DNA of 64,000 nt, from assembly GCF_004011695.2 (NCBI RefSeq), contig NC_082420.1, forward strand, positions 248,001 to 312,000. The letters are read 5' to 3'. The stretch's first letter is position 1. Every line of letters begins with the position of its first letter. The notes under the pieces were generated by a model. It saw only the letters and a list, made by a program, of their open reading frames with translations, was not told the DNA's origin and ran no database searches. Source of the DNA: Ascochyta rabiei. Taxonomy: Eukaryota; Ascomycota; Dothideomycetes; Pleosporales; Didymellaceae. Shown here in pieces: positions 9,861-20,193 of this stretch. The position numbers and the translations under genes are program-made.

Positions 9861-10123
9861 CTACTCGCTCAACCAGAGGATACGCTTGAGCTGACCAACG
9901 CTAAAGCTGACCTGACCACCAACTCACCAACTTAGTCCAAGCAACACGCAAGAACACTAAGATTAAAATCTTTGTAGCTGCTGCACTCTACAACAATAAA
10001 ATATAACTGATAACGTATTCAACAGGTAAGTCGGCCACACGGGCGAGTCGGCCACTCTGCCAAGACCACACCAATATTCTACCCTATTATGGCTTGCATT
10101 AGCCCATATTGGTATTGTTTATA

Positions 10124-11986
10124 ACGTACTCCACGGGTGAGCGGATCAAACGGGTGAGCGGATCACTCTGCCAAGACCACACCAAATCTCTACCCTATTA
10201 TAGCTTACATTAGCCCACTTTGGCCTTATATATAGTAGTGCAGTATATAATATTATTTAGAAACATCTTCTACAGCCTTCTTACATGTACGTAAGTTATG
10301 TCTAATATTATAGCACTTTTTATAGCGTCTTTAGGTTACTTCCCCTCCTTTAGCGCGCACTTGCTTCTTTACCTTCTTACTATTACTATGCGCCCTAAAC
10401 TTAGTTAGAGTAGTTAATTAAAGGCCTTCCTTAGCTGTTAGGACTTTCTCCTGCTATAATTGCTTTCTTTTATGCAATTTACGTCGCATAGCAGCCTTAT
10501 TTACTGCTTAAAGCCTAGTAATCTCTCTTTAAGCTAACACTAGCTTATGCGCTACTATAGCTGCGCCTTTAGTAAGCTTTTTAAAGGCCTTAACTATTAA
10601 AGTTAGTAAGCTGCTTGCATACCTTTAAATCCTCTCTTAAACTAGCGTTAATTGCGACCCTAATTGTAGGGTAGTGCTTAGGGTTTAGGACTGCCAGGGC
10701 TTATCTTCTACAGTAGGTAGTGGTAGGGTACGTAGGCGGACATTAAGACCTATTATAACCCGTTCTAGGTTAAGGGGGACTATTCTAGCGCCTTAGAAGC
10801 CTCCTTAGATATTACTAGAAGTAAATGTCTCCTTATAGGCGTCTATAAAGCATAGTAGGAACTTAGTTTTAGTAATATAAGTAATATAGTTATATATAAG
10901 ATTCTTAGCTTAGCGCCTATATACCTTTTTTAGAGGGGCAAAATAACCTATATCTAGTAGTTATAAGAGGTAAGATAAGTATAGAGGCATACATAGTGTA
11001 ACAATCTTTACTTCCTTATAGTATTGTTAGAAGTTAAGAGAGTTATGGCTCTTGTGGCTGTTAATAAGGAGTAGCTAGTGCACTCCTTAGGTGCGCGTCT
11101 TTGTATAGGCATTAAAGTGCTTTAACTAGTCTAGACCAAGCTTGTTAGTAGTCTATCTGTTCTTAGAGACTCCAATAACCTAGTTATAGGGCAGATTGTC
11201 CTCTTTATACCAGGTAGAGAGGTGGTTGCAGCCTTTAAAGATAATAAAGGGTAGAATAGCCTACCTTATACCATTAATGCCCTGTATAACTGTTGTCTAC
11301 TCTTAATTGCCCTACTATACTGCCTTTAGCCGTCCTTAACACTCTAAGCCTGTAACAACTACTCCTGTTAATATCTAGCCTATTATAAAGCCTGTCTTAT
11401 TAAAGTTATATATGTTATTGTCCTAGATACTATACTTAGCTTTAACATTTGCTATAAGCCTAAACTAGCCCCTAATAATCTCTAGATCCTTACAGAGGGC
11501 TCTCTTATAGTTATACTTACAATTAAACCTTACTTTAAGGTTAGGGCAGCGCTTAACAAACGTATTAGGCTAGTTTATGCTAACATAGCCTATATTACGC
11601 TTAGTACGCAAAGAATTAGCTATATTAGCTATAGCAGCCAGCTAAGAGGTAAATCCTTATACATCTAGCTTAAGGATATACTTAGTAATCACGTCCTTCT
11701 TAGTCTAGTCTATAATCTGTTAAACTAGCGTATAATTAGCTTATGCAGGTTGTTCTGTATATTAAGCGTGTAGTATACTGTAAGGCGCGTTATATATAGC
11801 TGCAGCGCGTTACAGGGTAAGTGTTACGTCTTATTTAATTGCCTAGAGCGCAAGCTGTATTGTAGCTTCTCTTAAGGGCGTAGATTAATGTTGTTGTTGA
11901 GGCATTGCGTGGTAAGGTGGAGGTTTGGTGTGGTCTTGGCAGAGTGATCCGCTTACCCGTTTGATCCGCTCACCTGTAGAGTACGT
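10124..11986 (-). mobile_element. Inner pogo/Fot1-like Tc1-mariner element, RIP-damaged
   Basis: 1,863 bp bounded by TIRs starting ACGTACTC, with the TA duplication at 10122-10123 and 11987-11988. The size is typical of Fot1-like elements. Each TIR contains two tandem copies of a GAGCGGATCA core followed by CTCTGCCAAGACCACACCA. The interior is TA-rich and riddled with stops. It is inserted into the outer element in the same orientation. Confidence 0.88.
10250..11905 (-). pseudogene. Dead pogo/Fot1-type transposase
   Basis: From the ATG at 11905 the minus strand reads MPQQQH, then stop-interrupted blocks recognisable as the HTH_psq/CENPB-like DNA-binding part of pogo transposases: STPLREATIQLAL, RAAAIYNAP and, further on, a KYILKLDV-type stretch before a segment resembling VSxNxPNTFVKRCPNLK. 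Most stops are TAG/TAA at places expected for Trp, Gln or Arg, which fits RIP. The DDE catalytic part towards 10250 is too damaged for me to place its residues. No active transposase can be made. Confidence 0.7.
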
Positions 11987-12518
11987 TAAGCCTAAACTAG
12001 CCTTATATAATCTCTAGATTCTTATAAAGGGCTTTTTAATAGTTGTACTTATAATTAAACTTTACTTTAAGGTTAGGGCAGCGCTTAATAAATATATTAG
12101 GCTAGTTTATGCTAACATAGCCTATATTATACTTAGCACGCAAAGAATTAGCTATATTAGCTATAGCAGCTAGCTAAGAGGCAAATCCTTATATATCTAG
12201 CTTAAGAATATACTTAGTAATTACATCCTCCTTAGTCTAATCTATATTCTGTTAAATTAGCGTATAATTAGCTTATATAGGTTGTCCTGTGTATTAATTA
12301 TATAGTATGCTATAAGGCGTGTTGTATATAGCTGCAGCGCGTTATATAGTAAGGTTTGCGTCTTGTTTAAGTGCCTAGAGCGCAAGCTGTATTACAGCCT
12401 CTTTTAAGGGCGTAGGTTTATGTTGTTGTTGAGTTATCGCGTTATAAGGTAGAATGTTGGTGTGGTCTTGGCAGAGTGGCCAACTCGCCCGTGTGGCCGA
12501 CTTACCCGTTAAATACGT

Positions 12519-12711
12519 TACTAGATAACCCTAACCTAAAAATAACTCTTACCTTAAGCTAACTCTAACCTTAAATTAACTAACTCTAAGAGTTGTTATA
12601 AATATAATCCTAACATGTTTAAATTATCTTCTAAATAGGTTTAGAAGATAATCCCTAGCGTTGGTCAGGTGGAGCTGCCAATGCAAGGTTGAGCTCTTAG
12701 CGTTGGTCAGC
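12519..12711. repeat. RIP-block edge with perfect hairpin and short direct repeat
   Basis: 12623-12635 and 12640-12652 are a perfect 13-bp inverted repeat (ATTATCTTCTAAA) with a 4-base loop. Just beyond, AGCGTTGGTCAG occurs at 12657-12668 and again at 12699-12710. The AT-rich character ends here and gene-like composition begins. The hairpin could be a remnant of a small excised or deleted element; function unknown. Confidence 0.6.
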
Positions 12712-13196
12712 TCAAGCGTGTCCTGGCTCGACTTCCCCCTGCCATTTTTCTTTCCCACCATCCGTCTCTCTCCTTACTTTGCTCTTGCGCATTTCCCTTC
12801 TGCCCGCCCTGCTCCACTTCGCTGCACGCTCGCGCTCTCCACGCTCTGTCACGAGACTCTGTGCGCCGTCTGCGCGAATGCTGAGTTGGAGAGGGGTTCC
12901 TGGTGTTGACGGTGGCGGTGGCCTTGTGATGGATTCGTTCTTGGTTTGTGAGAGATCATGTGGCGTGAGCGAGGTTGGGAGAGGTGGTTTTTGAAAGGCG
13001 AGGCCAGGTTTACGTGGGTTCGTGGTTGCAGTGGAGGGGAGGTTGGTAGGCATCGGCGGAATGGTTCTGGGTTGCGTGATTGGCCGATTCGTTTCCAGCT
13101 GCACGGCCTTGGCGTCAAAGGCCCTTACAAGCCGACATGTGCGGGGCGGAGAGTCACGTCTCCACGAGGTCGAGGGATGGAGGTGGGTGGAAACGC

Positions 13197-13787
13197 CTAG
13201 GCAGCCAAGGCTTTTGCAATCAGCTCCTGGGGCCTCCCGCTCATGGGAATCTGCAGCGCCAGCTCGTGTCCCTGCTCCGTCATCTTGCCCCACGTCTTTC
13301 GCAGGATCTTGATGATCTTGTCCTCGTCATGCTCCTTCTCAAACGCCTCGAACTGGTCGTCCAGAAACACCAGACAGGCTACGTCCTCCAGCACCTGCGT
13401 CTCCTCGTCCTGCTTCAGATCCTCCTTCCGTATCAGGGCGCCGATGCGCTGCATTGTCTCGGCTGCGTACCCGGCTTCCTCGCATATCGCCATGACGAGC
13501 TCGGCCTGTCGCTTCTTGAGGTACGTCCGCCATGCGTGATAGCCCACGCGCGTCATGGGGTAGCTGGCGCGCGGGACTTCCCAGCGGCGGAAGTGCTGGG
13601 CGCGGATTGCGAGGCGGAGATGGTCGGGCGCGTCGGGCGCACGCTTCTCGAGGTAGGAAGTGCTTTTCTGCGCGTAGTGGAGTTCGTAGGGGACTTCTTC
13701 GCCGTTGATGGTCGTCTTGTTGGGGTCTAGCGCGTGGGCAGCGTCAATGGCCGCGAGCGCTTTCTCATACATGGCTTGGGATGTCAT
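13197..13787 (-). CDS. DUF4202 family protein
   Basis: 196 aa, single exon. It matches the DUF4202 family along its whole length: an N-terminal FEKALAAIDAAH-like helix, LRLAIRAQHFRRWEVPRASYPM, a Y-x-x-WR-x-x-LK block, VLEDVACLVFLDDQFEAF and the closing ILRKTWGKMTEQG segment. These HxxRW and ED-x-A-C-LVFL motifs are the family hallmarks in bacteria and fungi. The biochemical role is not established; it is likely soluble (no signal or membrane segment). The Met at 13787 gives the standard family length. Confidence 0.85.
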   Translation of the reverse strand: MTSQAMYEKALAAIDAAHALDPNKTTINGEEVPYELHYAQKSTSYLEKRAPDAPDHLRLAIRAQHFRRWEVPRASYPMTRVGYHAWRTYLKKRQAELVMAICEEAGYAAETMQRIGALIRKEDLKQDEETQVLEDVACLVFLDDQFEAFEKEHDEDKIIKILRKTWGKMTEQGHELALQIPMSGRPQELIAKALAA

Positions 13788-16007
13788 GGCTTGAATGGGC
13801 GCGTTGGTAGAGGACTTGCTGTGATGAGAGCGGAGGGTTGATGGTCAGCTACATCGTGCATCGTGGGAGATGTGATTGGTTGTGCTAGCAGCGGGGCGAC
13901 AGCGGGATGCCCCACCACAAGGTGGGGGTTGTCGTAGTGTCCGCTTCCTTTGGCATCGATCCTACTACATCGCAGTTGCATCGATCTGCAGGGCTGCTGA
14001 CATCGTGCGATTGGGTCAGTCTTCCCACAAACCCCTCAAGCCTCGAGCTCAACACCTGCCTTCCATGCTTCCAACTTCAGTCTCATGGATACGTCTACGA
14101 CTCTGCCGTCCGTACAGTCCAGCATTGACAAACCGTCTCCCCCATCGTCCCAGCAACATCTTCTTTCACTTCACCATATCTGCGAGAAAAGAGCGATCCG
14201 ACACAGCTCTCGCCTGGAGCCGCTGAGCCGCTCATGATTACAGAAGTGCAAGACTCAAACGAAGAAAATAAGAGACTCTTTGTGCAGACATTGTTGAGAA
14301 GTAGGTAGCGGCAAGAACAATGGTGTGTTAGAATGCGACACGCCTAGCATGTTTCCTTTCAATGCACATCATCTATCTCCCACCTCTCCTTAGTCGGCCC
14401 CACAAGGGTCAAACAATCTGTTGGAATCCCCCATTTCTCTCGACACCAACTGCATTCTGTAGCCAGCTCGCGCTCTTGCCGTCTCCAAGACCTTGCCTGT
14501 GGCCCCGTTGATATGATGAAACGTAGAAATGAAAGGTTAGTGTTCAGACAAACAATGTGAAACCCCTTTCCATTGTCGTCATTAGAGCTCTCGGTAGAAG
14601 ATTTCCTCAAGTTGGTGACCCTAGTCGGGATGTAATAATTGGTGGGTTTCACAGCTGAGTGTTGCGCTGACATATCACTGGCAGGTACCGGCTTCCACTC
14701 AGCGAGTGGAGGGTATGGAGACTGTTGCTGCTATTCTTGAACGTTGAACTTCAAAATCTCTTTTGACTTACTCTGGATATGCTACCAAGCTGCATAGGAA
14801 GAGCGGCTCCCACGGTTGTTGGTCCTTCCCTCAAGGTCAGCTGTCTTTACTCGTGGGACAAGTTGAATGCGTTTTCCAGTACTGTACAAATCTCTTATGC
14901 AACCAAATATACAGCGTTTAGCTCGGTAGCAGCCGGTGGGTCTACAGTCTAGTGTTAGTCACTGGACTGTGGACTCTGGAAATGACTGAACTGTGGACTT
15001 TGGAAATGACAAGATCTACAAGTGATTGGCCAACTCAGAGCTGCAACACACTGTTGGTAGTTGTGGGGTAATGGCAACGCCGATTGTGAGTCCCACCAAA
15101 TAGCCATGAACCAAGACACCCCTAGCTGCTCCTCTGCAGGCGCCATCGTATTCAGTTTTGCGCTCCCACGCATCGTCAAGAGCTTCTACTCCCTGCATCT
15201 CTTGCTGGACGATTGGTACTCCCTCGACTTGCTCAGCACCTTTTGGGACCGTTCCGTCCCACTGTAAGCCAAGCTCGAAACCCACTCGTTCCAACGTGGG
15301 CTGGTGAGCTGGAAGACGTGGTCGACCATAGGCTGAGTTTGGTCGTAGCAGCGGTTCTTACTAGATTGCTAATCAGTGTGGCCATATATTGCACACCGTG
15401 TTGCTGCAATAGTGAGGGGTTGTATACAGCCAGGTTGGATTGAATTCGCAACTGTGTACAGAGAAGGAAACCACGCTAACAGCGTGAGCGCAACCAGGGC
15501 ACTATGTCCATGTACATGCTTTCTCTCGCAGTTGTCGTCGTATCCGTGGCCCTTGAACTGTCAATGCAGATGTCTTATAGTTGGCTTGAGGGTATTCGAT
15601 AGTATCCCATGTAGTAAATGACGATAGAATTTTCGTGTCAAGGATCACCGAAACAGCACCCGTAATGAAGACAAAGAGTTTGGAAAGCAATAAAGCGAGT
15701 ATAGATGGCCTTCAGAGAGCTCGAGACACGGGATTCTATTCGATTGCAAGACAGGTTTTTCAATACAGGAAAGCAATGGCTTTAGGAGTCACCCTCGAGA
15801 AAACAAAGTTCACAGCACGGTGGCAGTTCCTTCACCTTTGTGGTCCATCGCGTACTGTGTTCCTCTGGTCTTGCAAATTACAATTGATGGCACTTCGAAG
15901 ACTTCACTCTGATTTTCATCGTCCATTCGTTGTCTTAAATTGTCCTTGCTCCGTGAGGCAGGATTATTCTAGAAACCAGTGTTGGCCATACAGTTCTCGG
16001 TCGTGGA
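13788..16007 (-). other. Unresolved stretch with coding-like minus-strand islands
   Basis: No complete gene can be supported in these 2.2 kb. Three islands look protein-like on the minus strand. (1) 14359-14673, 104 codons; its last 45 codons (ARSWRRQERELATECSWC...) follow a CACAG acceptor and a good ACTAAC branch site, so this may be a terminal exon. (2) 15016-15366, ending SSELANHL, with biased codons (ERVGFELGLQWDGTV...) but no convincing start. (3) 15233-15690, starting with a hydrophobic MLSKLFVFITGAVSV leader, followed by Cys-containing sequence interrupted by a TAG or needing an intron. Fragments, decayed genes or multi-exon genes are all possible. Confidence 0.35.
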
Positions 16008-17020
16008 CTATCTGGATCGCTCGCGCTCATTGGCCGCACAACGGCCAGCGGAGACGTATGGTTCGGGGGCTTCAAACAGGTTCTTCACGCTCATTCTCTT
16101 CTGTTTGTGCGATCTATCCGCACTGCCAGCCATGTATCTTAACGTGCCAGGCGGTGATTGACTTGCCACACTGTTTGGTACAGTCACCACAGCCGTGTTC
16201 GCGTGACTTACATTCGCCGGGGCGAGACTGCCTGGGACCGCTTGAGATGCAGTCGCTGATGACGAACGAGTATCTCCTGAAGCTGCGGCTTGCGCAAGGA
16301 TCCGAGCCTGTCGCTGTTGTTGCTGCCACCATACATAACCCAGAGCGTGGCTAACATCCTAGTGGATTCGACGATCAGTCCTTAGCAGATAGATGCGCTC
16401 TTCGTGAGTGATCGGCTCTACACTTGTTGTCTGTCATGCAGTGAGTTACGGTGCGCCGTTGAATTGACCCGTGCGTAAGCCTGAGCACAAGTCGAACACA
16501 GTGCTGTACAGTGTTGGGTTTGGGAGGATGGCAATGGGGGCCCAGATGCTTGCCCGGAGCCGGCGATCGTGGAAGAAGACCTCCATGACGTTGTTGCATA
16601 CAGTTTGCATGCCAGCGTCCAGCTCAAAGGCAAAGTCAGCTCTGTCGGCTTCATCGAGCTCAGCCTGGTCATTGGGAGAGAAGACGGGTATGTCACCCAG
16701 TGACAGAGTGTAGAGATCGCTCGCTGGCTGAGCTGTTGTAGCTTGTGGAGTGGTCGTTCTACCCGGTTTTGTACGTTCGTGTGGAGATGAATTGCAGAGA
16801 AGGAGTTGGGTAAGAAGCCGCTGTTGGGAATAGCAAGCGCAACTCAGGCGCGCACCATCAGATGTGAGTATCGAGAGTGAGGTGCACGCGGATTTTGGTG
16901 TTGATGTCGGCGCGGGCGTTACCGTTGTGTTGTTTACATTTTGCTGTCCAAGATGGAAGGCTCGAGGGAGCCACTAAGCGCACGCTCTTCAAACAACGCC
17001 CACCTCACCATCTCCACCAT
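16008..17020 (-). CDS. Hypothetical protein, three-exon model
   Basis: Assembled by hand: exon 1 17020-16938 (MVEMVRWALFEERALSGSL...), intron with donor GTAAAC, exon 2 16842-16450, intron 16351-16449 (donor GTAACT, acceptor TTAG), exon 3 16350-16008. Phases agree and the sum is 819 nt, 272 aa. Exon 2 has clearly protein-like sequence (LGDIPVFSPNDQAELDEADR, QTVCNNVMEVFFHD); exon 3 begins HALGYVWWQQQQRQ and continues as a Ser/Ala/Thr-rich tail ending in a basic KQKRMSVKNLF stretch. I do not recognise a family. The exon 2/3 frames are more certain than the first exon, which rests on splice signals only. Confidence 0.45.
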
Positions 17021-17397
17021 GCACGAACCATGCAAAGCTACAGCAAATACTGTAAGTAATCACCGGCATGTGCCAACAACGCAGCGTTGCGACCTGAGGC
17101 TATGTACAGCTGGACTTGAATCTGTGTCTGTACAACGCGCAGAGCACAATAGGTCGCCATGGAGTGTCGCAGACTACACCAACAAGAAGCCGATACCGAG
17201 AATGCATCAGCAAACGATCGAACATGCCCACCAGCCGGCTACCGGTCTGGCAAGCTGGTCGAGACCATCCGGCATAGCCAGTCGCGATTGAGAATGAGCC
17301 AACCACGCAGGCATCGAAAATGGCGGCGACCTTGCCGCAACATGCAGGCAAACAAGCACTGTTGCAGTGAGGTTTTGGGACAGACTTTGGAATTTTA

Positions 17398-18831
17398 CTA
17401 ATTTTGCTGGCTCTTACACCGCTCCTGATTCGCCCAACGCTTGAAGTGGTCTTTCCTCCATCCACTCGTCCAGGTCCGGGGTTTGTGCTCGCCGTTGACC
17501 TGGACCTCCTCTGGGTCGGTGTGCGCACCGAAGCGCATGCTGCTGCTCAGATGGCATTTGGTAAGGCCGTTCTCGTTCCAATTGGGTGCGGCAACGGACG
17601 AGTACGACCACTGCACGCAATATTTGTTGCTGTTGCAAGACGCTTTGCACGCCTCCCAAGACTCCTCTCCTCTGGTGGCGCGATTGCCGTCTGGCTTGCC
17701 CTCGTCCTCGAACAAAATGTTCCAACGGTTATTCGCAGACTCGGAGGAAAGATTATCCCAGTCATGGCGAGTTTGGTTGAGGTCCTCAGGGGCCATGAAT
17801 CGATGCCACAGATCCGCGTATCGCAATGCGCTATCGGTCTTGTGGTCTTCCGTTCGCTCTTTCTTGAACGTGTACAGGTTGCTGCCGATATCGGCGGAAA
17901 CATGGTGCATCATAAGAACCGGTTCGCACCAGAGACCGGGTGAGAAAGAGATGGTTGTTGGATCGAAGCCAGACACACCGGGCCAGAAGCTCACCATGTC
18001 GAGACTCAGCTCGGTTTTAAGAAAATCTTGGACCAAGTGGATGGCTGAGGGGTAGTCCCTAATTTTAGGATCCCAGTTCTTCCAGTTCTGCATCATGGTC
18101 TTGCGGTCCTCGAACAAGAGGCGCAAGGTCTGGCCTGAAACTATGAAGGAGGTGCCGCCAGCCGCAAAAGCATCAGGTACATTGTTGATTGGTGGATTTC
18201 CGAAGAAGTGTTTGAGCTTGGGATCATACTGGCTCAGCCAGTCGAGCAGATTGCCTCGGTCGATGAAGGTCTCCTCGTCGGTAAAGACGTACCAATCCCG
18301 CTTCGGCCGATACTCCCACGTGCTCTCCATTGCGCGGAGTATCTTGTATTTGGCCAAGGTTCTTAAGACTGCCTGCTCTTTTGTTGGATCGTCCTCGTGC
18401 AGCTTCTTGATTGGTATGCTCCTCCTTGCATAGTCGATCTGCCGCCTGTACCTCTCCAGCTCATCGTTGTCGGCCACGTACTTCCTGGGGTACTTGGCCA
18501 GGACGTCAAAGACGGGGAACGGGCCAATGTTCATCATCAGGTCACCCATCAGCAGCAGCTCCTTGTGGTGGGCCGCATCGAGATACAGCAAGGCTGGCGC
18601 GAGTTTGGTGAAGGCGTCGGTGGCGGCGGTGGTGATGGTAACGACTAGGTGGTCTGCGGAAACGCGATGCTCGCCGAGGGCTGTCGTCGACTTTGGCCGC
18701 TGGCTTGGGGGCAGCTCCTCGTCGTCGTAGTACGCAGGCCAGCCCTTGATCCAGCAGAAAGCATAGACGAGAGCGAGGAAGAGGACGACGCGAGCCGGGC
18801 GCGGCATGAGGTGCTTTTTGTTGGCGAGCAT
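17398..18831 (-). CDS. Type II membrane glycosyltransferase (GT31/fringe-like, fungal)
   Basis: About 477 aa from the Met at 18831 (an in-frame Met at 18867 would add 12 residues). A short cytosolic basic stretch is followed by one membrane anchor (PARVVLFLALVYAFCWIKG), so a Golgi lumenal enzyme is predicted. The body has the fungal fringe-like/DUF604 pattern: a DHLVVTITT strand, ALLYLDAAHHKELLLMGD, a DWYVFTDEETFID acidic metal-site-like motif around residue 185, then AAGGTSFIVSGQTL and the WPGVSGFDP region. The C-terminus has a Cys-containing SWEACKASCNSNKYCVQWSY block that looks PAN/apple-like. Substrate unknown. The stop TAA/TAG region at 17398 leaves the frame uninterrupted, so no intron is needed. 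Confidence 0.75.
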   Translation of the reverse strand: MLANKKHLMPRPARVVLFLALVYAFCWIKGWPAYYDDEELPPSQRPKSTTALGEHRVSADHLVVTITTAATDAFTKLAPALLYLDAAHHKELLLMGDLMMNIGPFPVFDVLAKYPRKYVADNDELERYRRQIDYARRSIPIKKLHEDDPTKEQAVLRTLAKYKILRAMESTWEYRPKRDWYVFTDEETFIDRGNLLDWLSQYDPKLKHFFGNPPINNVPDAFAAGGTSFIVSGQTLRLLFEDRKTMMQNWKNWDPKIRDYPSAIHLVQDFLKTELSLDMVSFWPGVSGFDPTTISFSPGLWCEPVLMMHHVSADIGSNLYTFKKERTEDHKTDSALRYADLWHRFMAPEDLNQTRHDWDNLSSESANNRWNILFEDEGKPDGNRATRGEESWEACKASCNSNKYCVQWSYSSVAAPNWNENGLTKCHLSSSMRFGAHTDPEEVQVNGEHKPRTWTSGWRKDHFKRWANQERCKSQQN

Positions 18832-18867
18832 GGTCGCTAGCTGTGAGCGCGTCTCATCTGCTTGCAA

Positions 18868-20193
18868 ACGACGAGAAAGGGAGCGTCTGGAGGCAGTCGG
18901 CCTATGCTGTGTGGTTTTGCGACAGTCAGGAGCTGCTCAGGGATGGTGCCGACGCCTCCGAGCCCCTAACCCACGTCTAGACGGCATTCCTGGTGGGGCC
19001 TTGCGCGTATTCGTACTCGAACGGACGCGCGGCGGACTCACAAGGTCAAGACAAGGCACCACAGCCGCGGAGCGCTCGCAGTCCACCTCGACTCGCATGT
19101 TTGCTCTGCCCGGCATGCTACACGATGGTCGCGTGAGTCGTGCCTTGTTTGCTTGGCAACGTGTGGCAACGGGCGAGCGCGGGGCGAGATGATCCGGTAG
19201 CAATACCAAAGCATGCAGGCAGGCAAGCAAGGGTCCAGCCTCGCGTGGGGAGGCTCCGGTACAGATCCGTGACGTATCTTACTCGATCACATCGAGTAAC
19301 CGCGATCACATCGAGACACCGCGACACTGCGACACCGCGACACCGCGACACCGCGAGGGTACAGCTGCACAGCACTTGCGCCTCGCCTTCTTCCCACGAC
19401 CTCTACCAGGAGCACGACGACCGAGATCTCCTTTTGGAAAGAACTCACCGCCAACCATCATGACCCTTCTCTTGGCTGGTTCTTCGCCTTCAGACCTGCT
19501 CGCTGCATCTTCGCAGCTCTTGACGACGGCTTGGGCACCGGAGACGCGCAGTTCGTGGAGCGCCGATGGCCAACGCGTACCCTACACCCACAGCCAATCT
19601 GAGCCTGCGGAGGTCTTGCCCCAGTAGTTCCGGGGGGCCCGGTTGCTGGGAACTTCACCTCTAGTCCTGCGGAGACCCCAGCTGGTTATCAGCGAGCTTC
19701 GCGAGCTGCTACGAGTTTTCACATGAGCACAATTGCGAACTTGACGTAGGGCGGGAAGATGCTCAGATAGCTTCCGGAAACGGCCAATGGCGTTGCAGGG
19801 CATCCAACCTCATGTGCATGACCTGGTTAGCCCAGGGATCGCCTGCGAGGATCTGAGCTTACGTGTCGAGATAAGCTACAGATCTATCTATCTTCACGTT
19901 GCCCGTTGTTCTAGCCCAGTCAGAGCTTGACGAGATGCCTACCACCCCAGCCCCAGCCTAACACATGTGCGTACATAGTAGATCTGTTCGATTGGATTTA
20001 GTGCAATCTCAAGATAAGGAAAATTCGGAGCCGTCTTGTACTCATTCTGGAACGGGTCCCTTCTTGTCTCCCAAGCGAACTCACTTGTAGGTATATGAGT
20101 TACAACGATCCCTGCCAAGTGCACACTTGACCCTCGGTCCTGTCTTGGCCACTCCACACACCGCCCTAATCTTACACAACCGCTGTTCCCGAC
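18868..20193. other. Intergenic, includes 8-bp tandem repeat 19312-19357
   Basis: About 1.3 kb upstream of two divergent genes (glycosyltransferase, minus; permease, plus), so both promoters lie here. At 19312-19357 there are five to six copies of GCGACACC. Short frames in 19.0-19.7 kb have no protein character. No other structure seen. Confidence 0.6.

Larger units (their letters stand above)
10013..12518 (-). mobile_element. Outer pogo/Fot1-like element (deletion derivative), interrupted
   Basis: Terminal inverted repeats of about 75 bp begin ACGTATT at 10013 and end AATACGT at 12518, flanked by TA at 10011-10012 and 12519-12520, the Tc1/mariner target duplication. Only about 640 bp belong to this copy: 10013-10121/10123 and 11987-12518; the rest is the inner element. 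The right part is homologous to inner positions 11458-11986, that is, the N-terminal coding end of the transposase on the minus strand. The expected start codon region reads ATAACTCAACAAC (near 12440), an ATG lost by G-to-A. About 1.2 kb matching inner 10235-11455 is missing. Confidence 0.85.

Noticed and set aside
9396..9861. Several 80-165-codon frames around the 9-bp repeat
   Set aside because: Their sequence is simply the repeat read in different frames (Tyr-Ser-Leu, Val-Ser-Thr and similar).
12526..12536. Telomere-like taaccctaacc
   Set aside because: Fewer than two units and no array; chance is sufficient in this AT-rich sequence.
15635..16354. 239-codon plus-strand frame
   Set aside because: Composition is erratic and no family resembles it; the opposite strand has the better-supported terminal exon (16008-16350).
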